Positions 28,799 to 38,288 are shown, counted from the first letter of the stretch. The stretch is DNA of 39,792 nt from Treponema sp. (GCA_031256035.1 JAIRRJ010000053.1:1-39792), one strand, 5' to 3'. The notes: generated by a model not told the origin, from the letters alone. Made by a program: numbers and translations.

Positions 28799-31405
28799 AT
28801 GATTGACAATTTGAATTCATTATTGGGGATGAATATCCCTCTTTGGGCATTAGTTGCCGCGCCGGTAGTGTTAATCTTCCTGGCGCTTTTTGTACTCTGG
28901 TTTGTTAAAACCAGAATTTTCAAGGTTCGCCTGCGCAGAATCATCAATGCACAGGACGCTCAACAAACCGAAGAAGCAATCAAAGATTTTGAACAGCATT
29001 ATCCGGCGGACAAGCTTGTACGTTATTCGAAACGCATGGAAAGATATTCGCGGCAAATGGGGCCGGGAGTTGTCCGTGAAACAGGGCTTGCGGACAAGTG
29101 GGTGCAGAGGCTGACCCATTCGGTTCTGCCGAGAGCCAAAGACCTGCGACGTGTTCTTTTGTACTGTCCTGCGTCGTTTTTGTTTAAGGCGTTTATTGCC
29201 GCTGGGCGGCACCCGCGTTTGCAAAAGGTTTTTATTAACTGGATGCAGGGCGAAGGCGAAGAAAAAGTCATGCGGCTTTTGTCCGAATCGTGCAGGGGCG
29301 AAGATTTTGATCCTTCTTTCGGAAGAATTTTTCTGGAAAACAACGGTTCTCTCCTTAATGAATTGACCGGCGAGCCGGAATGGTTTGCGCGCTATTTTGC
29401 CTACCGGATTTTGCTTCTTAACAGGGAAGCTCTTGCGGAAAGGAGCATGGAAGACGGCATTTTGGATCCGCATCCCCTTGTCAGAAAAATCCTTACTGAA
29501 AACATCTCCTTTGATCAGGATAAAACCTGGACAGTGCTTTGGGACAAACTCATTCATGATCCGGTGTACGAAGTGCGCGAAGCCGCGCGGAAACGCATTG
29601 AGAATGAATTTATGGATCGCTACAGCCCAAAGGATGCGGGTTTAACCGATGAAGAAACCGCCCGTGTGCTGGAATTGCTTGATCCCAACTGCCAGGAAGA
29701 CAGAACCTTTGCCATGACCTCACTGGAAAGTCAAAACAGGGAACTGCGTTACCATGCAGCGGTGTTCCTGGAAAAATGCGGCGTCCTTGCCTCGCTTCTT
29801 GCGAAGAACACTCTTGAAGACCCCGGCACGATGGAACACAGCGTGAACCTTTTGCGGAAAGCTTTGGAAGTCAATGTTTCCGGTTTCCTCAGGGATTATC
29901 CTTCAGGTGACGGTGCGCCCTTGCTGGCGGCTGCCCGGCTCCTTGCCGGCGGCGGTACACAGGAAAACATCTGCCATTTGGAAAAAAAAGTATTTGTTTT
30001 TTTTGGCGGCAAAAAACCCGATCCTTCAAATGTTGAAATTTACACAAAGACTCTGGAAGCGGTTATCAGTAACGGAAATGTTAAATCGCTTGAGATTTTA
30101 GCGGAAGAACTTTCTCTTAAAGAAGCGGACAAGGTTTACCTGGAATTGCTTCTGCCGCGTATCCCCAATAAAGCCGAGGCGCTGTTTGCCCCCATTCTTT
30201 TCCGCTTTCTGGAAAATACCGCATTTCCCGCGAGGGAGGAACTTGTTCAAATACTGGGAACATTCAGCTCGGATGTTATTTTGCCAAAGGTGTTTCATAT
30301 ACTGAACGGCAGCCGCGCAGTGCATCCGCATATTGTGCGAATCTCGGCTCTTAAAATTCTGGGGCGGCTGAAGATGCCTTTCTGCCTCCAGAGGATACTT
30401 GAAAGCCTTCCGACATTAAGGCTGGAAGAAGCCGAAGAGTTTGCCCGGCTGATTGCGGAATATCCCAAGGATATGTTTGAAGAAAAAGTCCGCGCTCTTC
30501 TTGCATCGCCCGATGCACGGATTCGTGCGTCATTAATTACTGTTCTTCCGGTAACAAAAAATGAAAAATTCACAAAAGAAATACGCTCTTCACTGAAGGA
30601 TGTTGACCCCGATGTGCGGGTTGCGGCAATAAAGGCTCTCTTGGGATTTGGGGAAATAAAACTCCTTAATCAGGAAACATCCATGCTGCACGATCCGGTG
30701 GAAAGGGTGCGTGTTACTACGGCGGAAGTTATCGCGATGCATGGCAATGCCGCAGCTCTTGAAATACTGAAAAATATCACAACCGCTCCCAACGAGACCG
30801 ATGCTGTAAAAATCAGCGTCATTGCAGGATTGGGGCAGTCCGCAAGCGCGGAAGGCATTACAATTCTTGTCTCCGTTTTGGATTCATCGGACGAATTCCG
30901 CGGATACGCCGAACGCGCCCTTGCGAACAGAACAAGCAAGCGCGACATGGGCCAGCTTATTGATATTTTCAAGGACGCCGAGCCGCAGTTGCGGGAAAAA
31001 CTGATTCCTGTTTTCAAGGCTCAGGGAAGAAAAGCTGAGCCGCGGATTGTTGAAATTCTCAAAGACGAGATAGCGTCCTTCAAGCCTTACCTTGTCAAAA
31101 TTCTGGAAGAGACAGGATACATTGACGAAGCCAAAAGGCGGCTCCTGAACAGGGATGTGGAAGTACGGCGGGAGGCCGCCCTTTTGCTTTCGCTCATGGA
31201 TACCTTGCCTGCCTTCCGCGGCCTTGTTCTTGCGGCAAAAGACCCCGATCAGGAAGTGCGGGTGTGCGTGGTAAAAGCCTTGGAAAAACTGAAAAGCTCC
31301 CACAGCCATGAAATCCTTGAAAAGCTGAAAGAGGATCCAGACAGCCGCATCCGTAAATACACATATTGGGCTTTGGAAAGGCTTGATTCGCTAAAAATGG
31401 AATAG
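28799..31405 (+). CDS. Membrane-anchored HEAT-repeat protein
   Basis: The 868-residue protein has one N-terminal membrane helix (about 13–35, IPLWALVAAPVVLIFLAL) and a short basic stretch, so the rest is probably cytoplasmic. From about 200 to the end it is a stack of α-helical HEAT/PBS-lyase-like repeats of about 30 residues; clear units include DPVYEVREAARKRIENEF, DVDPDVRVAAIKALLGFG, DPVERVRVTTAEVIAMHG, DREVEVRREAALLLSLM-like and DPDQEVRVCVVKALEKL. Such solenoids bind partner proteins. AAAGGAG lies 11 nt from the ATG. Coexpression with the cyclase suggests a scaffold or effector for cyclic-nucleotide signalling, which is inference. Confidence 0.85.
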   Translation: MIDNLNSLLGMNIPLWALVAAPVVLIFLALFVLWFVKTRIFKVRLRRIINAQDAQQTEEAIKDFEQHYPADKLVRYSKRMERYSRQMGPGVVRETGLADKWVQRLTHSVLPRAKDLRRVLLYCPASFLFKAFIAAGRHPRLQKVFINWMQGEGEEKVMRLLSESCRGEDFDPSFGRIFLENNGSLLNELTGEPEWFARYFAYRILLLNREALAERSMEDGILDPHPLVRKILTENISFDQDKTWTVLWDKLIHDPVYEVREAARKRIENEFMDRYSPKDAGLTDEETARVLELLDPNCQEDRTFAMTSLESQNRELRYHAAVFLEKCGVLASLLAKNTLEDPGTMEHSVNLLRKALEVNVSGFLRDYPSGDGAPLLAAARLLAGGGTQENICHLEKKVFVFFGGKKPDPSNVEIYTKTLEAVISNGNVKSLEILAEELSLKEADKVYLELLLPRIPNKAEALFAPILFRFLENTAFPAREELVQILGTFSSDVILPKVFHILNGSRAVHPHIVRISALKILGRLKMPFCLQRILESLPTLRLEEAEEFARLIAEYPKDMFEEKVRALLASPDARIRASLITVLPVTKNEKFTKEIRSSLKDVDPDVRVAAIKALLGFGEIKLLNQETSMLHDPVERVRVTTAEVIAMHGNAAALEILKNITTAPNETDAVKISVIAGLGQSASAEGITILVSVLDSSDEFRGYAERALANRTSKRDMGQLIDIFKDAEPQLREKLIPVFKAQGRKAEPRIVEILKDEIASFKPYLVKILEETGYIDEAKRRLLNRDVEVRREAALLLSLMDTLPAFRGLVLAAKDPDQEVRVCVVKALEKLKSSHSHEILEKLKEDPDSRIRKYTYWALERLDSLKME

Positions 31406-31407
31406 AG

Positions 31408-31436
31408 TTGTTCGGAAACTTCAGTTTCCTGAACAA
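31408..31436. terminator. Long hairpin after the HEAT-repeat gene
   Basis: TTGTTCGGAAACT and AGTTTCCTGAACAA pair over 13 bp with one bulge and a TC loop. There is no T run, so it may be a repeat rather than an intrinsic terminator. The GGAAACTTC core is shared with the intragenic repeat. Confidence 0.5.
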
Positions 31437-31486
31437 GTCCAATAATTGGGTTTGAAAATTAAGCCGGTTTGACCTAAACTAACAAT

Positions 31487-32335
31487 ATGTGCGCATTATA
31501 CAACGAAGTTTCCCGCGTAAAAAAAATCATGGTGTTAGTGTTTTTCTCACTTGCCGTCTGTGTTTTCGCGGACAGCGGCCTTGAGATTGTTGTTGAAGCA
31601 AACAGTAACGGCCTTACCATCACCAGCTCCAGGGGAAGCGCCAAAACCCTTGCGATCCCGGATACCATTGACGGAAAAAACATAACTATTATCGGGGACG
31701 GCGCATTTTCCGGCAGAGGGCTGACTGAGGTTACAATTCCCGATTCTGTAACAAGCATCGGGGACGGCGCATTTGCCTTTAACAGCCTTGCATCCGTCAG
31801 TATCGGGAACAATGTAACAACCATCGGAAGGGGGGCGTTTACCGGCAACAAACTCGCCAATGTTACCATGGGGTCAAGTGTTGCCAGAATAGGCAAGGGC
31901 GCTTTTTCGAATAACCTTCTTGCCGCGGTAGTTATTCCTGATGCCGTTACAGTCATTGACGATTACGCTTTTTTTAACAATAAACTGGGCAGCGTCAACA
32001 TTCCCGCAAACGTTACGTTGATAGGGGAGGGCGCTTTTTCGGGGAACAAACTTACATCGGTGGAAATTGGCTCCGGGGTTACTAATGTCAGGGACGGCGC
32101 TTTTTACAACAACAAACTGAGCAGCGTTACCATTCCGCCTGCGCTGACAACTCTGGGCAAGCGGGCATTTGACGCGCGTTCCCCGGACGGCCGCATCCGG
32201 GGCAACATCATTTATACCGACACCAGCGGAAACATTCTGTTTACCACAGCGAATAATTTTGACGCATACTATGCTTCCAACGGAAAAAAACCCGGAAGGT
32301 ATGTATTCTCCGAAGGAAGCTGGAAGCTGGAATAG
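31487..32335 (+). CDS. BspA-like leucine-rich repeat protein, exported
   Basis: The product has about eight LRR_5 (BspA/TpLRR) repeats of 23 residues from about 60 to 235, each with (I/V)xxG-A-F-(S/T)xNxLxxVxIPxxVTxI, for example IGDGAFSGRGLTEVTIPDSV and IGEGAFSGNKLTSVEIGSGV. These are surface proteins used in attachment and aggregation. The leader is VKKIMVLVFFSLAVCVFA. The natural start would precede KKI, but that codon is GTA; the reading frame instead continues upstream through a reversed copy of the 26-base repeat to ATG 31487 (no ribosome site). ATG 31529 is an alternative with a shorter leader. The end is convergent with the PotD-like gene. Confidence 0.85.
   Translation: MCALYNEVSRVKKIMVLVFFSLAVCVFADSGLEIVVEANSNGLTITSSRGSAKTLAIPDTIDGKNITIIGDGAFSGRGLTEVTIPDSVTSIGDGAFAFNSLASVSIGNNVTTIGRGAFTGNKLANVTMGSSVARIGKGAFSNNLLAAVVIPDAVTVIDDYAFFNNKLGSVNIPANVTLIGEGAFSGNKLTSVEIGSGVTNVRDGAFYNNKLSSVTIPPALTTLGKRAFDARSPDGRIRGNIIYTDTSGNILFTTANNFDAYYASNGKKPGRYVFSEGSWKLE
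31501..31517 (-). repeat. Reversed core of the 26-bp repeat at the start of the BspA-like gene
   Basis: The + strand reads CAACGAAGTTTCCCGCG, the exact complement of 17 bases of copy 1 (CGCGGGAAACTTCGTTG). It lies between the first ATG and the signal-peptide codons. Confidence 0.7.
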
Positions 32336-32342
32336 CGAAGCG

Positions 32343-33380
32343 TTACTGCCCTGCCGCTGTTTTAAATAACGTCCATACAAGGTTATGCTCTTCTTCTGCT
32401 TCGGGGCTGACATTCCGAATCATTTCCATTCTGTTGTTAAAACCGGAAGGCAGGGTGAGAAATTCCTTGTATTCTGTATCTATAAAACCGTCTGAGGCTG
32501 AGTATGTGCAATAGTAACCAAGATATTCAAAACATTCGGCTCCCCTTCGCGCGTCAAGGATATAATTGAGGAAGGCGTGGGCAATGTCGGGGTTCGGCGC
32601 TTTTGAGGGAATAAAGCCCGCCATAATCCCGAAGCCGATTCCTTCTTTCGGGAAAACCACTTCCAGCTCCGGGTCAGCCAGCTTCGCCATTGTTACTTGG
32701 GAGGTATACATCACCGCCACACTGACTTCACCGGCAAGCAGTTCATCTTCAAGCTGGTCATCTCTGATCATCCGGATGTTAGGCGCAAGTTTTACAAGAA
32801 GGTCTCCGGCGGAGCGGATTAATTCAAGATCGTTAGTGTTGTATGTTTTACCGAGAACTTTAAGCGCCATGCCGTTTATCACCCTGAAATTTCCGATGAT
32901 GCCTACACTGTTTTTCAGAGACGGATCCCAGAGGTCGGCATATCCCGAAATGTTTATATTTACGCGCCGGGGATCGTACACAATGGTCTGCACTCCCGCG
33001 CCGTAGGGGATTGTGTACGCGTCTCCCGAATCATAAAACTGCTTCTGATAAATCGGATTTATGTTGGTATAATTCGGAATTTTTGATTTATCAAGACTCT
33101 GCGCCAGCCCCTCGGCAATGACTATCTCAAGAATATAATCATCGGCGATTACAAGATCATAGCTGCCGCCCTTCGCTGCCTGAAGCCTTGCGAGCATTGT
33201 TTCATTGGTATCAAAATTGATGTAATTTATTTTTACATTCATTTCTTTTTCAAAACCCTGTAAAATTTCATGGGGAAACATTTCATCCCATGTATAAAGC
33301 GTGAAGCGTTTTCCCTTGCTGCAGCCGGACAGAAGCACAGCAACAATTAAAATAACCGCGGTTAATACGATCTTTTTCAT
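32343..33380 (-). CDS. potD: PotD-like spermidine/putrescine-binding lipoprotein
   Basis: A 345-residue extracytoplasmic solute-binding protein. The leader MKKIVLTAVILIVAVLLSGC ends in a lipobox (Cys20). The fold is that of polyamine-binding PotD/PotF: LYTWDEMFPHEILQGFEKEM, INYINFDTNETMLARLQA, YDLVIADDYILEIVIAEGLA, YTIPYGAGVQTIVYDP, FRVINGMALKVLG and an ion-binding VAVMYTSQVTMAK. AGGGAG lies 7 nt before ATG 33380. No ABC transporter genes (potA, B, C) are next to it, so it either works with a distant transporter or as an orphan receptor. The polyamine ligand is inferred from family membership. Confidence 0.85.
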   Translation of the reverse strand: MKKIVLTAVILIVAVLLSGCSKGKRFTLYTWDEMFPHEILQGFEKEMNVKINYINFDTNETMLARLQAAKGGSYDLVIADDYILEIVIAEGLAQSLDKSKIPNYTNINPIYQKQFYDSGDAYTIPYGAGVQTIVYDPRRVNINISGYADLWDPSLKNSVGIIGNFRVINGMALKVLGKTYNTNDLELIRSAGDLLVKLAPNIRMIRDDQLEDELLAGEVSVAVMYTSQVTMAKLADPELEVVFPKEGIGFGIMAGFIPSKAPNPDIAHAFLNYILDARRGAECFEYLGYYCTYSASDGFIDTEYKEFLTLPSGFNNRMEMIRNVSPEAEEEHNLVWTLFKTAAGQ

Positions 33381-33442
33381 ATAATCTCCCTTTAAAAGCC
33401 TGATTATCAATCCTAACAAATAATCGGAAATTATGGAATATA

Positions 33443-33462
33443 GGGAAACTTGCTTTGCTAAA
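33443..33462 (+). repeat. Possible divergent relative of the 26-bp repeat
   Basis: GGGAAACTTGCTTTGCTAAA aligns with GGGAAACTTCG-TTGC-AAA of the repeat with two insertions. It is intergenic. The relationship is uncertain. Confidence 0.3.
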
Positions 33463-33494
33463 GCCGGAAAATGAAAATGCCTTTTTCTGCGCCT

Positions 33495-34655
33495 TTAAAA
33501 CTGCCAGCAGATGCCGAGCCAGGGCCTTAAGGAGACGGAAGCATCGTTTGTCAAAAAAAAGTTGTAGCAAAAACCGGCCTCAAGATATAAATGCCCCTGG
33601 GCTGACCAGAGGAAGGAAGCGCCCAGATTCGCGTGAGGTATATTTCTGTCCAGTTGAAAAGGCTGCTCCTGACTGCTGATCAAACAGGTGATTGTTATCT
33701 GGCTTAAGCCCACTCCGGCCCTGAGTGTAACAGCCGCTTTTTCGTCCCAAAACCATTTGCGTGCCGTCAGGTTGAAGTCAAATGTTACCGTATCTGTTGC
33801 AATATTGTATTCGATAATATCCTTGTCAAACGCGTACCACGATACCGCAAATTCTGCGCCGGGGTGGAATAATTCCGGTTTATTGAAATTCATGCCAACA
33901 TAAAGCGCTGCGCCTGAGGGGTACGGAGCTTGACCAAATTGTTGTTCCATCCCCCCGTACACAGGGACTACCGGCATCCATGCCGCCCCGGCATATATAG
34001 TCAGTGATTTGAAAAAGGTATCCGGTTCGGGACCGGCTATCCGTATTCCTCCCCTGATTGTTTCCTGCCCGCCTGGGTTTCGTATAACGAGTTCATAATT
34101 AATCTCTGGCACCAGTTCATCGCTGACAAAGACAAGCCGGATACCTTCTTCCATGATACTGATTACAACCGGAGTGATTATTACACTTTCCGGGCTGCGC
34201 AGATATATTTCGGCGCCGCTGTCCGTATTTTCTTTGGAAATGAACAATGTATATGCTGTTTCCCCGTCATCAGAGATTGATTCCCTAAGTAAATAGTCCA
34301 GTTTGGGTTTTTGGACAGCAAGAATTTCAAAATGTACCCATGCGGAACCGGGGTGAGGAACATTCAGAAAATCATAGGGGATAATCCTGTAACGGTATTT
34401 TCCCGGAGGCAGAGACACTTCGATAAAATATTTATCCGTAAAATCCTGCAATACCCTGCTGTATTGTGTTTTGTTTTCCTTTTCGATTATCACTTCATAG
34501 CGCAGGGCATACCCGTCACCCGTCCAGGCAAGGCGCTGAATAAAACGCCCTTCTTCCTCATAGTACCCTGGCGCCGACTCATTCTGCGCCGCAAGCGGCA
34601 GCGTTAGGAGAAACATCACTGCCAAAAGCGGCAGCAGCCGGTTATTAGTTCCCAT
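33495..34655 (-). CDS. Probable outer-membrane protein with a periplasmic Ig-like part
   Basis: The 386-residue protein has a Sec leader (LLPLLAVMFLLTLPLAAQ). Residues about 30–215 are β-rich and Fn3/Ig-like (FIQRLAWTGDGYALRYEVII, YFIEVSLPPGKYRYRIIPYD, ITPVVISIMEEGIRLVFVS). From about 225 there is a run of amphipathic strands (SLTIYAGAAWMPVVP, PSGAALYVGMNF, AEFAVSWYAF, GHLYLEAGFCYNFFL) ending LGICWQF, consistent with a C-terminal barrel. The family is not recognised, but the arrangement is common in Treponema. It overlaps the end of the FecR-like gene by 11 bases, so the two are coupled. Confidence 0.7.
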   Translation of the reverse strand: MGTNNRLLPLLAVMFLLTLPLAAQNESAPGYYEEEGRFIQRLAWTGDGYALRYEVIIEKENKTQYSRVLQDFTDKYFIEVSLPPGKYRYRIIPYDFLNVPHPGSAWVHFEILAVQKPKLDYLLRESISDDGETAYTLFISKENTDSGAEIYLRSPESVIITPVVISIMEEGIRLVFVSDELVPEINYELVIRNPGGQETIRGGIRIAGPEPDTFFKSLTIYAGAAWMPVVPVYGGMEQQFGQAPYPSGAALYVGMNFNKPELFHPGAEFAVSWYAFDKDIIEYNIATDTVTFDFNLTARKWFWDEKAAVTLRAGVGLSQITITCLISSQEQPFQLDRNIPHANLGASFLWSAQGHLYLEAGFCYNFFLTNDASVSLRPWLGICWQF

Positions 34656-36303
34656 ACAGAATCCCAGACTCCTGAGTCTGTATTGTAGGAACAGGAATAT
34701 CTACGACAAAAGAATTTTCTCCTATAGTGCCGTGCCGCTCAATCCTGCCGCCGACCACGTTTACCGCCTCTACCTGCCAGAAAAAAGTCCCACGTGAGAG
34801 TAGGCTTCTATCATCCAGTGTCCATGTTGTTTGAGTCTGGGTTGTACGGATAATCTCGCGCCGTCCGTTTGCGGTTTGATGAAACAGGGTAAAGACATAC
34901 GCGTTGGCTCCGGATACCGCAGACCAGCTAAAGACAATTTTTTTCCATGACCTTAATTCTTCCACGCCGATTTTGTAGCCTGTAGCGGGCTGCATACTTC
35001 GCGGCGCGGGCAGGCGTTCAGCCGGTTGCGGCGCAGGCTGTGGTGCCGGAGCAGGTACAGGCGGCGCTATTGCCGGAGCTGCGATCTGCTGCGGCACTTC
35101 AATTACCGGCGCTTCGGCAGTGCCGCTCTGTTCTATGCGGAAAGAAGATGCAGGTGAATAAGCGGAGCTGCCTTCATAAACAGAAGGAAAGAGGGGCTTC
35201 ACACGCCAATACCAGGTTCCCGTCCCCAGACTGGAATCGGTAAAGAATACGGAACCAATCTGCTTGTTGATTGCCAGGTTTTCAAAATGCGGCGACCCGG
35301 AAACTTCCACAAGATAGAACGAAGCATCTTCTACTGCTGACCATTGAAAACGCAGGTTCGGCTGCTCGTTCCGGTAGCGATAAATGGCATTCAATACCGG
35401 GCTTAGCGTCCGCGGTCCTGAGGCGTCCGTTATTGTAAAACGCCCAGCAGCAAGGGCTGTGTTGTTATATAACAGCCGCCAGTTCCACCAGCCCGTGTCC
35501 AGAGCCGCCCGCGCAAAAGTCTCTATGGTTTCGGTACGCGATATAACTTGAGTAAAGTTCCGGTCGGCGGCAATTTCCAGACGCAACGCTTCCGTTGGCT
35601 CAAGGTTAATTCTGTTCCATGCAAAATTTACGCTCAGGGGTTCAGCGCTGCTTTTTAGAAACCGGGCGTTTGACCGGGGGCGCGTTACTGCCGCCGCAGG
35701 TTGTGCGCGAACTGACGATTCAGTACCGGCAGCATTCAGAACAAGCGCAGTCCCGGCGGATACTTCGCGGTATTGCCCTTCTCCAATGATTGCCGCCGCC
35801 CCTTCGCTCACCTGCACTTTTATGCCGCCGCTCCCCGCCTCAACATTCAGCGCAGTCCCTGCGGCTGCCTGCACCTCGCGTCCCATGACGTTGACTATTA
35901 CGCTCCCCTCTCCGCTGGCGAGGCCGAGGCTTCCTTCATTTAACTCAATCCTGAAGCCTTCGCCGCTCTGGGCACGCAGTATGCGTATGAGCGTGTTCTC
36001 TTCCAAATCAAGCTCCAAGTCTTCCAAATTGAGAGTTGCCGCAGAAAGGTTTGCCACCCGGATCAAATCCCCGGGGTATACCGGTGATCTGACCGCCAGC
36101 CTGTCCCAAAGTACGCGGTTTGCCAGACGACGCTGGACGGTGTTGACCTTGATAGTAATGGACCCCGCAGGCGTTTCATTTTGGGAATCGAGAGTGCGGG
36201 ACAGATCGTTTCTGAACAGGTGAATGCCTGCAGCCGCTACGGAAAGGCAGAGTAGGGTTATAAGAATGTCCAGGAAACCGAATACGGGCTTTTTACGCTC
36301 CAT
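34645..36303 (-). CDS. FecR-domain protein with Fn3-like repeats
   Basis: A 552-residue protein with an N-terminal membrane anchor (FGFLDILITLLCLSVAAAGI, about 9–28). Residues about 45–200 form a FecR-like β-helix (VYPGDLIRVANLSAATLNLED, IELNEGSLGLASGEGSVIVN, GTALNVEAGSGGIKVQVSEG). A Fn3-type stretch (about 215–300), a second (about 310–395, FRFQWSAVEDASFYLVEVSG), a Pro/Ala linker (about 405–430) and a third (about 440–540, FSWSAVSGANAYVFTLFH) follow. The layout fits an envelope sensor or organiser facing the periplasm. It begins with TAATG overlapping the cyclase stop; a site AAGGA lies just upstream. It probably works with the cyclase and outer-membrane protein of the same operon. Confidence 0.8.
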   Translation of the reverse strand: MERKKPVFGFLDILITLLCLSVAAAGIHLFRNDLSRTLDSQNETPAGSITIKVNTVQRRLANRVLWDRLAVRSPVYPGDLIRVANLSAATLNLEDLELDLEENTLIRILRAQSGEGFRIELNEGSLGLASGEGSVIVNVMGREVQAAAGTALNVEAGSGGIKVQVSEGAAAIIGEGQYREVSAGTALVLNAAGTESSVRAQPAAAVTRPRSNARFLKSSAEPLSVNFAWNRINLEPTEALRLEIAADRNFTQVISRTETIETFARAALDTGWWNWRLLYNNTALAAGRFTITDASGPRTLSPVLNAIYRYRNEQPNLRFQWSAVEDASFYLVEVSGSPHFENLAINKQIGSVFFTDSSLGTGTWYWRVKPLFPSVYEGSSAYSPASSFRIEQSGTAEAPVIEVPQQIAAPAIAPPVPAPAPQPAPQPAERLPAPRSMQPATGYKIGVEELRSWKKIVFSWSAVSGANAYVFTLFHQTANGRREIIRTTQTQTTWTLDDRSLLSRGTFFWQVEAVNVVGGRIERHGTIGENSFVVDIPVPTIQTQESGILYGN

Positions 36304-38186
36304 TATTCCTTCCCACCGATTTTGTATTTTACTTCGTCAGAATTAAGATCAACCCCCGAAATATCCGGCGCATTTATACCCAAAAGCGTCCGCACTTCGG
36401 CGATGGTTTGCGGTCCCTTCTCTGCGCCTTTGGCGGCAACAACGGCGAATATGCGCACGGGCTTTTCCTTTCCCTTTACCGATACCGAAGGCATTTCCTC
36501 GGTTATAAAATGATCCTTTACCATGTTCCAGGTATCTTCGCTGATAAGAATGTCAGTCCCCAGAGGTTTATTGAGGGCTTCAATGCGGGAGGCAAGGTTT
36601 ACAGGGTCTCCTATCGCCGTATATTCCATGCGGAGGTCAGAGCCGATTTGACCTGCGGTAACAACGCCTGTGTTAATCCCGCAGCCAATGCGGATAGGGG
36701 GGCTTCCCGGATCATTGGGTTTGCGCTTCTTGTTAAGTTCATGCAGAGCCTTGCGCATCATGAGGGCGGAAGCAATGCAGTTGTACGCGTCTTTTTGCGG
36801 GCTGCCGGCTGTATACGCCGTCCCCCAATGCGCCATGACCGCATCTCCGATAAATTTGTCAACAACGCCGTTGGTCTTTTCAACACACTCGACCATGCAG
36901 GTAAAGTATTCGTTAAGCCAGTGGACGATGCGGTCTGATGCGTCATCGCCGAATGTTTTGGTGAAAGTCTCCGACAGTTCGGTAAAGGAGCGGATGTCCG
37001 AAAAGAAAACAGTAGCGTGCTTTGGAAGACCGCCCGGTTTGATCTCGCCCCGCATGGCGCGTACCGCGATGTCGCGGTTGGTGAACTTGCCGAAAATACC
37101 GAGGGCCGTACACATGTGCTTGAAACTGGCGGTCAATATGCCGATCTCATCGCTGCCTTTGGGCTTCAGCTCAAGGTCAAAAGAGCCGCCTTCGATGGTA
37201 CGGGCGGCGGCTGCCAACCCCTTCAGGGGGACAGAAATCGTTTTTGCGTAGAACCAGATCAGCAGCACTGAAACAGCCAGTACAACGACTGTAAGGTAGA
37301 TATTGCGCCGGGTTGTCGCAGCAAGCCCTTCGAACACCTTGTCGTATTCGATGCCGGTGATCACTGTAGCTCCTCCGGTGTTCAGTTTTGTAAATGCGCC
37401 GAAATAGCGCGTTCCCGCTTCATCGGTGTACATGGATTGCGCGTTACGCGCCGGGCTGTTTCGCACATAACGGGTAAAACTGCGCTCCTCCATATTCACA
37501 CCAGCAAGTACCAGTTCAGAATCGGCATGGACAAGCACATCGCCTGCATCGTTTAATAGCCATGACTGGTTTGTCCCGAAACCGAAGGTGTCGTTCAGAT
37601 CGTTGGGTGAAAAAAGAACCGCTACGCCACTTGTGGCGACACCGCCTGCGGTGATACCGCCGATCTGAGCGGGGAAAAACACGGCAAGCATAGATACAGT
37701 AAAATGAGGCGCGGCATTCAAAAGAACTGTCTCCCCCGCGGCAGCGCGCCTTAACACCGTCCGCTCATTGTCGCGGTAGACTTGAGCAAGGGAAATGTCT
37801 ATCCCCTGCGACTCGAAGAAGCGCCTGTTTGTCAAAAGCTCTTCAGTCTGTCCGGCTGAAAAGAAAACCGCCGCAACCTGCGGATTCTGCGCAAAGAAAA
37901 ACTCCGCAGATTCACGCGCAAGGGCGCTCTCCTTCCCTGAAAAAGTAATGATGCGTATGAGCGCTTCCGAATGGGCGCGTATATTTCTGAAAGTAGATTC
38001 CGCCTCCATCGCCGAACGCCGGTTCGCTTCAAAGTTCTTTTCTTCCGCCGCAATCTGCAGATCGGCGCGTACCAGCCATGACACAAGGGCAGTAATCGAA
38101 CCCAGGGATATAAGCACAATAATCGAAATGATGAGTATCAGCTTCGCGCCTATTGAAAAGCGTACTCGTTGCAAGCTCTCGTTCAT
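36303..38186 (-). CDS. Membrane-bound class III cyclase with periplasmic sensor and HAMP
   Basis: The 627-residue receptor cyclase starts MNESLQRVRFSIG. Helix 1 (about 12–35) and helix 2 (about 295–315) flank an extracytoplasmic Cache-like domain with FFAQNPQVAAVFFSAG, VAVLFSPNDLNDTFG and WLLNDAGDVLVHADSE. HAMP is about 318–372 (ISVPLKGLAAAARTIEGGSF). The catalytic domain (about 410–600) has metal Asp in FFSDIRSFTEL and KFIGDAVMAHWG, and MEYTAIGDPVNLASRIEAL. Cyclic AMP is the probable product. ATG 38186 is preferred over an upstream TTG, as it has a leaderless promoter just before it. Sensor input is unknown. Confidence 0.9.
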   Translation of the reverse strand: MNESLQRVRFSIGAKLILIISIIVLISLGSITALVSWLVRADLQIAAEEKNFEANRRSAMEAESTFRNIRAHSEALIRIITFSGKESALARESAEFFFAQNPQVAAVFFSAGQTEELLTNRRFFESQGIDISLAQVYRDNERTVLRRAAAGETVLLNAAPHFTVSMLAVFFPAQIGGITAGGVATSGVAVLFSPNDLNDTFGFGTNQSWLLNDAGDVLVHADSELVLAGVNMEERSFTRYVRNSPARNAQSMYTDEAGTRYFGAFTKLNTGGATVITGIEYDKVFEGLAATTRRNIYLTVVVLAVSVLLIWFYAKTISVPLKGLAAAARTIEGGSFDLELKPKGSDEIGILTASFKHMCTALGIFGKFTNRDIAVRAMRGEIKPGGLPKHATVFFSDIRSFTELSETFTKTFGDDASDRIVHWLNEYFTCMVECVEKTNGVVDKFIGDAVMAHWGTAYTAGSPQKDAYNCIASALMMRKALHELNKKRKPNDPGSPPIRIGCGINTGVVTAGQIGSDLRMEYTAIGDPVNLASRIEALNKPLGTDILISEDTWNMVKDHFITEEMPSVSVKGKEKPVRIFAVVAAKGAEKGPQTIAEVRTLLGINAPDISGVDLNSDEVKYKIGGKE

Positions 38187-38192
38187 GTTAGG

Positions 38193-38221
38193 AGTATACC
38201 GAATTGTTATGAAACGGGCAA
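38193..38221 (-). promoter_or_regulatory. Leaderless promoter of the membrane cyclase operon
   Basis: On the − strand TTGCCC (38221–38216), 17 nt, TATACT (38198–38193), then 6 nt to the ATG at 38186. No ribosome site lies near the ATG. Confidence 0.6.
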
Positions 38222-38288
38222 GGCGTAGGCTATTCATTTTTCAGTTATTTAGCGGTTTTAGACTAACTGAGTTTGGTTATATTGATGT

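Noticed and set aside
31700-32130. Tandem DNA repeats in the BspA-like gene as a repeat array
   Set aside because: The repeats are protein-level LRR units; the DNA is too divergent for a recent tandem expansion or a CRISPR array.
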